64,000 nucleotides of DNA from Marsupella aquatica (GCA_973895155.1 OZ316892.1:1426001-1490000); one strand, 5' to 3'; numbered from the stretch's first letter, positions 19,548 to 30,673 are shown. Numbers and translations are program-made. Notes: generated by a model from the sequence alone, not told the origin.

Positions 19548-21189
19548 GTGACTGACAGAAGTAAGAAGTTGGGACCTCAAGAGTTGATGAGGGAGTTTGT
19601 CAAGAAGTTCAATCAACTTCTTGAGATAGGATCTAAAGTTATCAAGGTCCAGAAGGCTACTCTACTCATCCGGGCTGCTGATGAGAAGCTTCAGGATGAG
19701 TTAGAGCTTGCTCTTGAACTACTGAACCCGAGTCGTGGGGCTAATCAGCCAACTTGGGAGGAGGTTGAGACTACTGTGCTAAGAGTCAGTCAAAAGCACA
19801 GAAGGAAGAAACTCCATCATGAAGGTGTTCTGGACACAATAGCACCTGTGACTTCTATAAGGAGAGTGGAGAAGATGGAATCAACAATCGGTAGGGGTGA
19901 GAAGAGTGTGGACAAGATGGATGAGTTGTCTGAACTCATGAAGAATCTTACCATTCTTGCCATCCAAGCTTTGGGACAAATTGGAGGCAACACATCGAGA
20001 CCACCATCAAGAGGTAGTGGAGGAGCAGGGAGTTCTATCGGAGGACCAAGAAGCTGGAATTGCATCTGGTGTGATAGCAAAGAGCACTCTAGAAGAGAGT
20101 GTGTTGAGCTGTCTGCTACTCTAAAAGAGAGAATAGTTAAGTTTGTTGAGCATGATGGCATAAGAAAGCTTGCCTACCACGATTCGGGTGAACTTATTCT
20201 AGTCAATGCCAACAAAGGTGGCATGAAGGTACTAGTGGAGAAGAGAATGGCTGAACATCATAACTCAGCCATTGCTGCAGCTTATGGGGACAACGGTGAG
20301 CATGAAACAGATGTCTACACTATGTTTGGGGATCCTTCGTCAGTAGGATCCTCAAAGACAGAGAAGAAAAGGTTGGCAGAGTTTGTAAGAAGGAAATCAG
20401 GTTGGAATGATCATGTTTTGATCTCTGCTTTTACTGCAGAAGTAGGGTCTCTATGGGATTCTATGGTGGAGGAGAAAAGAAAGTCTGTGGAGCCTTTGGA
20501 AGAACGTGCTGAAGGAAAATAGAAAGTGGATTCTGGACCTTCTACTCCTAGGCCATCATCTGATGTGCCAATGAGAAGGAGTGTTCGATTTGAGGACAGA
20601 GTAAGCACGCCAAAAGAATCTACTTCGACCCCTTCAAAGGAGTTGGAAGTAGTAAAAAAAGGAGAAGGCAGAAAAGAAAGGACCTGGTTGGATACTTGGA
20701 AAGGATGTGGAGCAACACATAGAGTATGACCAGGTTGCTGACAAGTTTTGGAAAGCCACAGTGAGTGGAGTCACCAATGAGGAGTTTTTTGCTTGCATGA
20801 ACTCCAAAGCTCAAGATGCTTTACTTGCAAAGGTGAAGCAAAAAAGATTTTATAAAGAAGGACCTCATGCATTGGGAGCAGAGTTTTATTCTGAAGTTGG
20901 AGAGGATGGAGAAGGTTCATTTTCAAGAGCTAATACAGAGTGTCAAGTGTATCAAGTAAATGTTGAGAAGATCCCTGGACCACAGATGCTAGGGTCTTCA
21001 AAAGAGGAGATCCCTGGACCACAGATGCCAGAGTCTTCAAAGAAGAAGATCCCTAGACCACAGATGCCAGAGTCTTCAAAGAAGAAGATCCCTAGACCAC
21101 AGATGCTAGGGTTTTCAAATGATGAAGTTTCTGGACCACAGATGCCAGAGTCTTCAAAGGAGGTAGTTTCTGAAGCAAAGATGTCATAA
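19548..21189 (+). pseudogene. R gag: CCHC nucleocapsid and repeat tail (broken)
   Basis: A gag-type structural protein. The region up to about 20,060 is helical and charged. A CCHC knuckle, CIWCDSKEHSRREC, lies near 20,055-20,100. The frame stops with TAG at 20,520-20,522 but continues in the same frame to 20,729, then shifts to the frame of 20,707-21,189. That last part carries five 13-residue repeats around IPGPQMPESSKKK (20,971-21,165, period 39 bp). TAA at 21,187-21,189 is followed by about 20 bp before the E2 insertion. The coding line resumes after E2 at 25,224. GTG at 19,548 is not convincing as a start: the frame is open upstream to a TAG near 19,527. Confidence 0.7.
20971..21165 (+). 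repeat. Five 39-bp coding repeats in R gag
   Basis: Units begin at 20,971, 21,010, 21,049, 21,088 and 21,127. The period is a multiple of three, so the protein repeat stays in frame. Confidence 0.85.
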
Positions 21190-22088
21190 GCTAAGCTATT
21201 GGATTTGGGAAGTGTCACGTCATTAGCCTTGGCCTTAACTCGGGCTTCAGCTTTAAACGGGCACCTCCTTCGTAAATATGAGGGTTCGGGCAGGGAGGGA
21301 AGAATATAATGCACCTAATTCACTTAAACTAGCGCTAAGTGCGCCTACTGTTAGATACGGACATCTCCTAGGTATGGTTTGTGTTCCGCCGCCGGAACGT
21401 ACCTTAGTCGATAATAGGATCGACCCCGGCTTAAGGACTTCTAAGCCTTTGTGTTGTCCGCCTTCGATCCGGATTCTATGATACAGGTCCTCAACCCGTG
21501 CTTGCAACCACATACCTGCAAGCTGCACCTCGTGCACGACTCGGGTAGTGCGTTTGGCCCGGCGTTGTCACCTATACACGAGATTCACACACACATACAC
21601 GCGCACAAGCATACAATCTCGATTTACACGAAGGAAATAATGGGAAAGGATTTTACTACATAGGGGACATGTGCGTACACTTGGTTGACCCGACAACTCT
21701 GGAATAAACAGGTCAAGGCCGAGAGAGTATACTACAACGGAGCCCGGCTCCGCACTCACCCGGCGAGCTTAGTCCTACCCCCTCCCTTTGGTACTCTTTC
21801 ACTCCCAGAGGTCGGGACTCCCCGCACATACCACGGATATCCAACTCTGAGACTAAAAACCCCCCCTTGCCTCTACCGAGGGGTGCACTAAATACTAAGG
21901 GCCGAGGAACGGAGTGTCCTCCCGCCCGAAGATTTGCTGACTTAGGTCCTAACTAATCTGACTGTCAGGCCGAAAAACGGTTGTGTCTTATTAGAAGATC
22001 CTAATCTATGCAGGCTGGACAGCATGGCAATGTTGTTGTAACTAAGGCAGGTGCCTGTCCCAATAGCCTGACTTAGCTATTCCTAACC

Positions 22089-24755
22089 CTATTCTATTCC
22101 TACTCCGCCGCTAATGCCTGGCACGCTTGCCAGAGCCGCCCGAGTAGGAGCGGCCATCCCACTGCTTACGAAGTCTGTGTTGTCCGCCTTGAGGAGCTGG
22201 ACCTGGTCTAGCAGAGATTCGTTCTCTCGCTTTGCCGCGTCCGTCTCCTCCGCTGCCTCCTGGCATGCCTCCTCCAGCTGCTGGGCGTCGCTCGTCAGCT
22301 TGCCCGCCAGCTGGTCCTGCTTCTCGGCCTCGGTTTGGAGTCGCACCACTTCGGCCTGTAGCGTGGCTATCTCCGCAGTGTCCGGCTGGGCCCGTTCTTC
22401 GGCCTCCTCCAGGTCTTTCTGCCAGATGACAGTTTGATTCTTCAAACTGTCAATCTGGTTTCGGAGTCGTGCAATCTCGGCCTCATTCCCAGCTTTGGCC
22501 TGCTCGGCTAGGGCGGTAAGGGCGTGCGCCTTTGCTAACAACTCGTCGGCGGCTGCAACTTTGGGTCGTAGTTGCAGAAGCTCAGCCTCTTGAGCTGCAA
22601 CTTCATTCTTTAAGTATACGGACTCCACCCGGTACCGCTCTATCCTCTGAAGGGCCTCTGACTGGGCCCGACCTGCCTTTACTGCGGCAACTAACTCCTG
22701 ATTGAAGAAACAGGCTACCTTCCGGGCCATGAACTCCTCGGTATCCCGGGCAATTTGATGAGAGAAATCTTCCAGAAGCCCGTTCAGAAATGTACCCGGT
22801 ACGAAGAGTTCCGGGTGGTCCAGGTTGTGCCTGTCCGGAGTTGGGCATGGGCAGACGTCAACACACGCGGGGGCCGAGGCAGTGACATCTAGCCCTGGGG
22901 ATGTAATGTTGGAAGGGGCTGGAGTGTCCTCTTGCAGCAATGTTCGGTTCTCCGGAATAGCCACCGGTGGGTCTTTGGGAGACCCGGGCTCGAGTAAGAC
23001 CTCCGCTGTACCGACTTCTGTACTTAGCCCGGCTTGTTGGATCGCATCTATGGTTGCGATAACCGACCCATCCGGTACCTCCTCGGTTACGACTACAGCT
23101 ACTTGTGGGGTGGGTGAAGCTTGCGTGTCCGCTGGACTTCAGGCCTCGGGTTGGGGCCCTCTCTCCAAGGCCAGAAAAACCCACCTAGCTGGGACTAGCT
23201 TTGTAACGTTGACACGGGGAAGGGTTTGTCGATCAAACTGAGCATACCACTCAAGAATGATCTCGATGTGGCTAGCAAAATACGCCTTCCCGCCAATGTA
23301 CAGCGTCTTCCTTCGACGCTCCATCTCTTCATGGAATTTCTTAGCGAAGTACGACGCCCACTTCCTAGGTCGATAGTTCTCGACCTGGATAACCTGGGCG
23401 GCGGAGATCTCCCCCCGGGGTTCCATCATGTGGAGGGTGTACCTTTGGAACTCCAGTCGCTCAGCTATCTCGGGGATGAGGCAGGTCCTCATCATGAACC
23501 CGTTGTCCACTACTCCCTCTAAGGGAAAACTCGAGGATTGGTACTTGGCTCCCTTGCCCCCGGGAGCCCGTGATTCGACTCGATGGTCATCTTTGGGTAA
23601 TCCGAAGATCATCTTGAGCCGTTCTTCCGTGAGGGACATATTCCTTCCCCGCAACCGAGTATGCTGACGTGCGTCATCATAATTCTTGACGAATTCTGTC
23701 ATGTCCTCCCCGTAGTACCTGCAAGTGTTCTAGGGGAGAGAGGCGAGGTGCTCAAATCCCTGAGTCTTCAGGTACACCGCATGCTTGGGATGGAGGATGT
23801 TCTTATGCACATTTTCCCCCATGCGGTGCATTGTCACCTTGGCCACGGCTACCATGGCCAATGGTAACCCGGATGCAGTGGTGGGTTCCTTCCTCTTCTT
23901 CCCCCGTGACTGGCTCGGGGAGGGTGACACCTCCCCATCCTCTCTATCGGGCATAGGTAGTGCTACCGCCGTTAATATTGAGCCCGGGGCGGCCACGGTC
24001 ACCGTGTTGTCTGTTGGAGCCGCTCCTTGGGTCCGAGCATGGAGAAGGGACGATGTAGTATCGGCCCCTTGAGTATTTGCTCCTCTGGGCCGCCTGAGCA
24101 AGGGTGGGGTAGCCTCGTCATCGTCGCTAAGGTCCACAGCGTTGATGATGGAGCGTACTTGTACTGCTGGCGGGACGATCGGCGGTGGGGGTTGGCTAGG
24201 CTGAGACTGAGACTAAGACTGAAGCTGAGCCTGAGCCTGAGTCTGCGTTGGTGTAGGTACAGGTATGGGGTCGACTGGGTCGGCGTCGGCGGTTGCGGGT
24301 CTAGTTCCCATGAAGCTTTGCAGGTGCTGGTAGAAGTTCTCCGAAGCAAGTGCAGAGGACCTTGTCGAACGGGTAGTGCTGGACTCGCTGTTGATGATAG
24401 CCCGAACCTAAGCAGGGATGTGGTCGAAGTGATGTCGTTGCAAGTCGATCGTACCCGGGATATTGAAGACCTCGTTCGAAAACCGAAGCAATGCTTCCCA
24501 GAAACTGATATATTTGTCTTCGTTGAAGAAGTACCCAGATACCTCTGCTGGTTGGTAAAGCTCGCTTTGAGACGGGTAGTCAAAGTTAAGGATGTAGTGG
24601 CGTCGTCCTGCTAGGCGGATGGCTCTCTCGTACTCGCATTCGATTTCGTATCGGTGCGGGTTGGCGTGTTTCAATGAGTCGGCCAAGTGTCTTCCGGTAG
24701 ATAGGAACTGCGTCTAGAATCGAATGGCCGAACTGGAGAGGATCGTGTGCGACAT
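22089..24755 (-). pseudogene. E2 gag-like polyprotein with coiled coil, 889 codons, five stops
   Basis: A single minus-strand frame runs from ATG at 24,755 (MSHTILSSSAIRF) to 22,089. N-terminal block: HRYEIECEYERAIRLAGRR and FWEALLRF. Next come a Q/S/P-rich linker and an acidic stretch (SDDDEA). The block shared with E3 follows (LTEERLKMIFGLP, RLEFQRYTLHMMEP, YFASHIEIILEWY). A long coiled coil lies at 22,750-22,150, with heptads of L, E and Q. The frame is interrupted by TAG at 24,714, 24,408, 24,213 and 23,730 and by TGA at 23,139, with no frameshift. The copy at 30.9 kb has TGG at the first of these. It is read here as a structural gag-type protein mobilised in trans. This is inferred from its position in an LTR-type element without pol. 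Confidence 0.65.
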
Positions 24756-24854
24756 TCAGAGGAGATAGTAGTGGCGACTAAGAGTGAACAAGAGAGCTGG
24801 GGTCGAAGCTGGCGCGTGGACTGATGGACTGGTGCACTACAAAGGGTCGGCTCC

Positions 24855-24863
24855 CTTTTTATA
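24855..24863 (-). promoter_or_regulatory. TATA box of E2
   Basis: TATAAAAAG on the minus strand, about 100 bp upstream of the gag ATG. The second E2 end has TATAAAAG at 31,072-31,079. Confidence 0.65.
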
Positions 24864-25223
24864 CCTTGAGGGCTTGTCGATCCTCCGACATCTCCTTGTT
24901 GCCTATAGGCTGAACCGTTCACGCTTGTAGTGTGTCGGCCACTTCGCCGGTCTGAGTCACCGCGTGTCAGTGGACGCCTCTTAAAGTTTGTTATACGGAC
25001 CCGAGGGAGGGGGCCCCTCCACGCTCGTAGCCCGGGCGTGCGAATGGCGACGCGCCGCCAGCCCGAACATGAATTCCCCTTATTGACTAATGATTTCCTA
25101 CTCATAATGGATACCTAAATACTGTCGTTATGCTAATCATAGCGGCCTAAGATACCCCTAACGCGCGTGCTAAGCACGATTTAGACCAAATTACTCATCA
25201 CTCGCCGTACCGGCGGTATCACA

Positions 25224-25874
25224 GGAAGATGGGAACCATTGATGGGAGAAAAGTTTGACAAGTCACAAGAAGTGGCAAAAATCAGTCAAGAAGAGGTACT
25301 CAAGGCTTCACAAAATGTGTGGGTCATGTGTGCCTCTACCATGAAGAATCTTGAATTGGGAGATGGCAAGGAGTCCATCTTGGAACCATTTTAGGCAAGA
25401 ACTTGCTCAATGGTGGAAATGGAGCTTGTGGGGATGGAGGGCAAAGCCCAAGCATTGATTGATACTGGATCAAAGGTAAATCTAATGTCAAGAAACATCT
25501 ATGATCTTGGGCAATGGATGGTTGATTGTGATACCCAGTGGTCGGTAAACTCAATCAATCGTTCAAAGAATACACTTTGGGGAGGATGTCCAGGAGTTCC
25601 AGTGAAGGTTGGCAGTGTGATTGAGCCAACTAACATCTTTGTGCATGATAGCTTACCCTATGACTTGATTTTAGGGCAGCCTTACATTACTCAAGCTCGA
25701 TTGAAATACAAGGTTTTGCCAGATGGTACTCATATGGCAAAGGTGAGGAGTCGAGATGATTTGCGGATTATCCAATTTCCTATGGTGAAACCTGGACATT
25801 GGAGGAATCGAAAGGAGTTGAGAGGACCTGAATCCAAGGAAGGAAATGAGGATTTCCGGAAGGCGTCTCATTAA
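25224..25874 (+). pseudogene. R protease region
   Basis: The frame broken by E2 resumes here. A TAG at 25,392-25,394 precedes the protease. The retropepsin active site is ALIDTGSKVNL near 25,453-25,485 (D-T-G), followed by the flap region and the typical ILGQPYI-like motif (DLILGQPYITQA). It would cleave the gag-pol polyprotein. TAA at 25,872-25,874 ends the frame, and the next coding block (25,988-26,449) is a linker without a recognised domain. Confidence 0.75.
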
Positions 25875-25987
25875 ACAATGCGGGATGGCGGGGTGCCATC
25901 TCTGATGACCCGCTGATGGCTTGGAATATGAATAGTTTGTTGGCAAGCTCGTTTGAAGGTGAAGGCTTGCATTGACGAATTTCTTAT

Positions 25988-26449
25988 GTGAAAGTGTGTG
26001 AAACTACTAGAAAATTCCAAAAAAAAATTGCGAGGATTGAGGATACTATGCAAATACATGGATTGCTAAAGGAATGTGAGGAGATTGAAGGCCTTCTAGA
26101 TGAAGAAGGAGTGGTAGTCTCTTTGGAAGAAGTAATTGAAGGTCTTTCAGAGGGGAGAACTTCTATGGAAATCAGTCATGAGTTGTATGGTGAATTATCT
26201 CAATTTGTTGAGGTCAACACCAAGTACAAAACGGTGGACAAGAAAGTGAGACCAGCGGCACTTCCTTTGCCTTTGGATGCTAAGGAGGTTCTGGAGAAGG
26301 CAAGGAAGGAGACCAGTCTTAGAGATCGGACTAAGATTGGCCATAAATTCACAGAGGGGACCCTTAATCAACTAAGGATTGGCGATGATGGGCTGTTGAC
26401 AAGGAGAGAAAGAGAGAAGTTTCGACAAATGATTGGTGAACATGGGTAA
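25988..26449 (+). pseudogene. R gag-pol linker region
   Basis: A 153-codon charged, helical stretch between protease and reverse transcriptase with no domain I recognise. It overlaps the RT frame by 17 bases in another frame, which indicates a frameshift in the polyprotein. Confidence 0.5.
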
Positions 26450-27314
26450 GGCTTTTGTCTTTTATCCTGAAGAGATGGGATGTGTGGATCCTAGTGTAGT
26501 TACTCCTATGGTGATTTTCACTGTCCCTCATATTCCTTGGGACTTGAAACCTATTCCGGTGCCCAGGGCTTTGTTGCCTAAACTTGTTGATCTATTGAAG
26601 GAGAAACTTTTCACTAGGATCTTGGAAAGAGCAGATGCACCTTATTCTAATCGTTGGTTTACCATTCGCCAAAAAAATGGTAAACTTAGATTTATTCAGG
26701 ATATGCAACCACCCAACAAGGTTATTATTCGCAACACTGGGATAGGACCTATAGTTGATGAGTTTGCAGAAGAGTTTGTCGGTAGAGTCATCTATTCATG
26801 TGGTGACCTCTATTCAGGCTATGATCAGTTTCAGTTGGCTCAAAGTAGTATAGATATCACTACAATGAGGACACCTTTGGGGCTACTTCGTATATGTACT
26901 TTGCCTCAAGGAGCAACCAACTCAGTGGCACACATGCAGAATGCCATGAATAAGGTACTACATTGTTTTATTCCAGAGAAGACTCAACCATTCCTTGATG
27001 ATATGCCAATCAAGGGGTGCTTGGAGGCAAATAAGGATGAGACTATACGAGAAGATGGGTTGCGACAGTTTGTATGGAAGCACATTCAGGATGTGAAGGC
27101 CATCTTGAAGAGACTGATTGAGGTTGGGCTCACTCTTTCTAGAGAAAAATCTTCATTTGGGCTCCATGAAGTCCTGATTGTGGGACAGATTTGTGGAGTT
27201 GAAGGAAGGAGGCCAAATGAAGGAAAAGTGGATGCAATCAATCAGATGAAAGATTGCAGAACATCTTCAGAGGTGCGAAGATTTCTTGGTGCTTGCTTAT
27301 TTTATAGGGTTTAG
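26433..27314 (+). pseudogene. R reverse transcriptase
   Basis: Ty3-type RT. Seen in order: ERADAPYSNRWFTIRQKNGKLRF, the catalytic first aspartate region GDLYSGYDQFQL, TPLGLLRICTLPQGATNS, and the second catalytic pair in QPFLDDMPIKG near 26,990-27,015. The usual plant gypsy box is Y-I/L-DDI; here it is F-L-DDM with an IKG tail. The thumb reads LTLSREKSSFG and EVRRFLGACLFYR. The frame ends with TAG at 27,312-27,314, in a YRVWIPHFA-type context. A one-base deletion near 27,360 moves the reading to the next frame. Confidence 0.85.
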
Positions 27315-27367
27315 ATTCCACACTTTGCACATATTGCTGATCCCTTGTATGGATTACTAAAAAGAAT

Positions 27368-29259
27368 GTGCAATTTGTTTGGACTGAGGCACACAAGGAG
27401 GCTATGCAAAGATTAAAGGAGGCATTACTTAGCCCCCTTGTTATACGTCCCTTATGCTATGATGGGAGGCCAATCATTGTTACTGTCGATTCAAGCCCTG
27501 ATGCTGCTGGATGGGCAGTAGGGCAATATGATGAAGAGGAAAGGAGAATTGCATCAAGGTTTGGGGCTAAGGTCTTTTCAGCAAGACAAAGACATTATCC
27601 TCAAATCAAACGAGAATTATGGGGTGCAAGAACAGCTTTGTGTCAAGAAAAGGTCTACTTGATTGGAGCACAAATAATTCTTGAGATAGATTGTTTATCA
27701 CTTTTAGGGATGATTGCTAATTATGATACTCCAGATATTGCTATGCTACGTTGGATAGCTTTTATCAGAATGATCAATCCTGAGCTTCGACATATTGCTG
27801 GAAAAGATAGCCCTGTAGCTGATATGCTGTCAAGAGCTCGATATGATCATACTGAGACATCTGAAGCAGTTCAAGTGATGAGTGGAGAATTTGAGATTTT
27901 ACAATTTCAAGAGAAACTATATTCTGGACAGTTGCTTTTGATTGGGAGGTACCTTAGTACTCTTCAAAGGTCTTCTGAATTGACAGATGATGAGTTTCAG
28001 CGATTATGGAAGAAGGCTTACAAGTTCATGCTGAAGGATGGTGTCTTATGGAGAAGATCTTTGAAAAAAGGACATGTTCCATGTAGAGTGCTTGATACTG
28101 AAGAGGAGAAGAAAAAGGTCTTGTGGGACTCTCATGATGCAGTTGAAGCAAGACATCGAGGAGTTAGAGCTACTTATGAGCGGATTCAGAGATGGTATTG
28201 GTGGTCAGGCATGTATGTGGATGTGAAATCATATGTTGGGTCTTGTAAGACTTGCCAATATTACTCCAAAGTTTGATTTAGGGATGGGCTTAATCCTACT
28301 AGTCCTTTATCATTACATTTTCAGTGGGCAATAGATGTGGTGCACATGCCATTGGGAGTTAGAGGAGCAAAGTACCTTGTCCTTGCAAGAGAAGATTTAT
28401 CTTCTTATGTGGAAGGAAGAGCTTTGACCTCTAATACTACTGAAGCAATATGCAGGTTTGTACTTGAAGATATCATTGCACGTCACGGTTATTTTGTGCA
28501 AATGAGAGCAGATAGAGGAGAACTCAATTCGGATGAGGCTGCAGATTTCTTTGATCGATTCAACATCAAGCTCAAACTTACTACTGCCTACAACCTGGAA
28601 GGCAATGGGAAGATTGAGCGAGGGCACCCACCGATTATAAATGCCTTGGTAAAGTCTTGCCAAGGAAAAGCATCAATGTGGCCAAACCTTTTACCGTTTG
28701 CTCTTTTAGCATATCGGATGACATGCACTTCAACAACAGGATTTGCACCTGCCGAATTGGTCTGTGGACATTTACCTTTGATGCAGATTGAAGAGAATGT
28801 TCAAAGCTTGAGAATAATTGATTGGGAAGATGACATCACTCGAGAGGATTTATTGGAACGAAGGATTGAGCACTTTAGCCAGACCAAGGAGAAAATTGAG
28901 GAGGCTTTATTAAGGCTCGTGAGAAGAATAAGGAGCAATTTGATAAGACTCATCGTTTGAGACCAATTCCAATCCAGAGTGGAGATTGGGTATTGATCTA
29001 TGAAGGAGGACTTGAGCAACAACATTCTACCTTAAAGAAGTTTGCACGTCATTGGAGATGACCATTTGTTGTTGAAAAAGTCAATCCTAATGCAACCTAC
29101 TTGGTTAGAGAACTGGATGGAGCAATTCATCGCACTCCCTATGCAGGAAAGCGAGTGAAATTTTTCAAGCGGCGAACTCACTTTATGGCAAAAGAGAAAG
29201 AGTTTGAACCAGATGACTTTGAAGCTTTGGATGAGGATGAAGATTATCGTGATCTATAG
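27368..29259 (+). pseudogene. R RNase H and integrase
   Basis: RNase H begins near VTVDSSPDAAGWAVGQ (catalytic D) and has RELWGA, DCLSLL and SPVADMLSR. The integrase zinc finger is complete: H in SHDAVEARHRG, then CKTCQYY (HHCC). A TGA at 28,274-28,276 separates it from the core, which keeps the catalytic triad: AIDVVHM, RADRGEL and GNGKIERGH. The end is frameshifted near 28,910, has a TGA at 29,059-29,061 in HWRxPFVV, and stops with TAG at 29,257. No chromodomain is seen. The gene order RT-RH-IN places R in Ty3/gypsy. Confidence 0.85.
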
Positions 29260-29417
29260 GTGTGGTGCATCCGGAGGTTGCACAGATTTGGTAGGAATGA
29301 TATGTCGTGATAATTCAATTATTCATGATGAAATCATTACCACTAAGTATATAAGTAAGTATATAGGTTAGCTTTATATATTGTTACAGGGTAACTAAAT
29401 AATTTTACTATTATGTA

Positions 29418-29790
29418 TGTGCATGCAAGGTAAGCAACTATGCAAACCACAAGATGCATGCACAAATTGTTTGGATGCATGTGCAAATTGTTTTATTTGC
29501 ATGCAATAGTCATTTTATGTGCATGCAAGGTGATCAAATATGCAAACCACAAGGTGCATGCACAAATAGTTTTAGGTGCATGCAAATTATTTTATTTGCA
29601 TGCATTAGTTATTTTATGTGCATGCAAGGTGAGCAAATGTGCAAGTCACAAGGTGCATGCACAAATTGTTTTAGATGCATGCAAATTATTTTATTTACAT
29701 GCATTAGTTGTTTTATGTGCATGCAAGGTGAGCAAATGTGCAAGCCACAAGGTGCATGCATGCACAAATTGTTTTAGGTGCATGCATTAG
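29418..29790. repeat. U3 tandem array of R 3' LTR
   Basis: The same 100-bp units as at 18,106-18,450, rich in CATGCA, with one extra partial unit near the start (GATGCATGCACAAATTGTTT). Confidence 0.9.
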
Positions 29791-30174
29791 TTGTTTTACT
29801 TGCATGCATTATTTGTTTTGATTACAATAATACTAGCACACATTCCTACGTTGGATGTGTGCCACTTGGCTTTCATGCAAGCGTTTGGGCGTAATCCATG
29901 CCCTCTTGGATTCAATATAAATAAAGTGGTGAGGGGCACTCTCTCCTCATTCTCACATTTTGATAATTTCCGTGTCGAAGTGATCCTCTTTTCTTCTCTC
30001 ATCTTTCTCTTCTATTCTTTGTCTTATGTACATAGTAATGGGGCATCCTTTGGCCCGGATAGCAAAGGAATGAGTGGTAGATTTATAGATGGGATCTTAG
30101 GGAACAAGGTCTCTTTGGGAACTTAGGGGTGGAGCATCATTTGACCCGGATAGCAAAGGAATAAGAGAGTCATT

Positions 30175-30390
30175 ATGAATCCAGGAGGGAGAGATATCCC
30201 TAATCTTCCCATTCGTAACCCATTTTTGGTTAGAGTCTATCTTTTAGAAAAGCCATCCATGAGGCAGCATTTAACTTATCACTTCGGAGCTCAATTTGCA
30301 GCTGCTGTTATGACTTCTAATGAGCCAATAGTATACCCAGTAGTGTCTTACCGAGAAAAGTGGGAGTGCATTATCTTTGTCCTTTATTGA
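30175..30390 (+). CDS. LTR-encoded small protein, ORF A (R 3' LTR, intact)
   Basis: Seventy-one codons, nearly identical in protein to the 5' LTR copy. Against the 50-kb copy, the last 43 sense codons show eight silent and five replacing differences. Without selection about three times as many replacing as silent changes would be expected, so the reading frame looks selected. Conserved core: MRQHLTYHFGAQFA, then SNEPIVYPVVSY and W.CIIF.LY. Family unknown. Confidence 0.65.
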   Translation: MNPGGRDIPNLPIRNPFLVRVYLLEKPSMRQHLTYHFGAQFAAAVMTSNEPIVYPVVSYREKWECIIFVLY

Positions 30391-30394
30391 AGTC

Positions 30395-30601
30395 ATGGAT
30401 CTAAATAGGAGTCCAGATGACATTCCTATTTCATTTTCTCTTGGAGATATTAGGATTGTATTTCGTAGAAAAATTAGTTTCCGAGATGTGTTGATCCGTA
30501 AGTATGGTGAAGTAAGATTTAATAGTATATTAGTTTCACCTGAACCTTTCTTAATACCCACCACCCTTCTTACAAGAGTTATCATTTTGGTTTTAGTGTA
30601 A
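30395..30601 (+). CDS. LTR-encoded small protein, ORF B (R 3' LTR, intact)
   Basis: A 68-aa protein starting MDLNRSPDDIPISFSLGDIR, with RRKISFRDVLIRKYGE in the middle and a hydrophobic end (VIILVLV). It is the reference intact R copy. The chosen start is the MDLN methionine, four bases after the ORF A TGA. An upstream in-frame methionine lies within ORF A and is not shared by other copies. The basic central block is conserved with the R' protein at 10.5 kb. No known domain is recognised. The hydrophobic last seven residues could insert into a membrane, but this is weak. Confidence 0.6.
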   Translation: MDLNRSPDDIPISFSLGDIRIVFRRKISFRDVLIRKYGEVRFNSILVSPEPFLIPTTLLTRVIILVLV

Positions 30602-30673
30602 AACTTATGGGCATGCAAGGTTAACTTCATAAGAGCCAACATGCTCTTACCAGAAAACACGGTCACCCGGACA

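Larger units (their letters stand above)
21213..25223 (-). mobile_element. E2: gag-only LTR-type element nested in R
   Basis: It is flanked by the direct 5-bp repeat GGAAG (21,208-21,212 and 25,224-25,228) and has TG...CA ends (minus strand TGTGATACCGCCGG ... GACGTGACA). These are marks of integrase-mediated insertion. The single long gene is a gag-like frame on the minus strand; no protease, RT or integrase is present. I could not find a matching pair of LTRs: the two ends differ, so one LTR may be lost or strongly diverged. A second copy of the promoter end lies at 30,674-31,447. Confidence 0.75.
17990..30673 (+). mobile_element. R: long Ty3/gypsy LTR retrotransposon with a nested element
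   Basis: It has two LTRs of about 1.36 kb that agree from TGTCRTGATAATTC to CACCCGGACA. A primer-binding-like site follows the first LTR. The pol order is protease, RT, RNase H, integrase (gypsy order). E2 is inserted in the internal region at 21,213-25,223. The flanks differ (E3 end on the left, E2-like sequence on the right) and no target duplication was found. So one side has been rearranged, or the element arose by recombination between copies. The two LTRs differ by many substitutions and small indels, so it is not young. Confidence 0.85.
29303..30673 (+). repeat. R 3' LTR
   Basis: It matches the 5' LTR throughout, including the array, TATA box, leader motif pair (near 30,038 and 30,129), ORF A and ORF B. 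Here both ORFs are intact. It is followed directly by E2-like sequence (CCGGGATATTGAAG). Confidence 0.88.
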
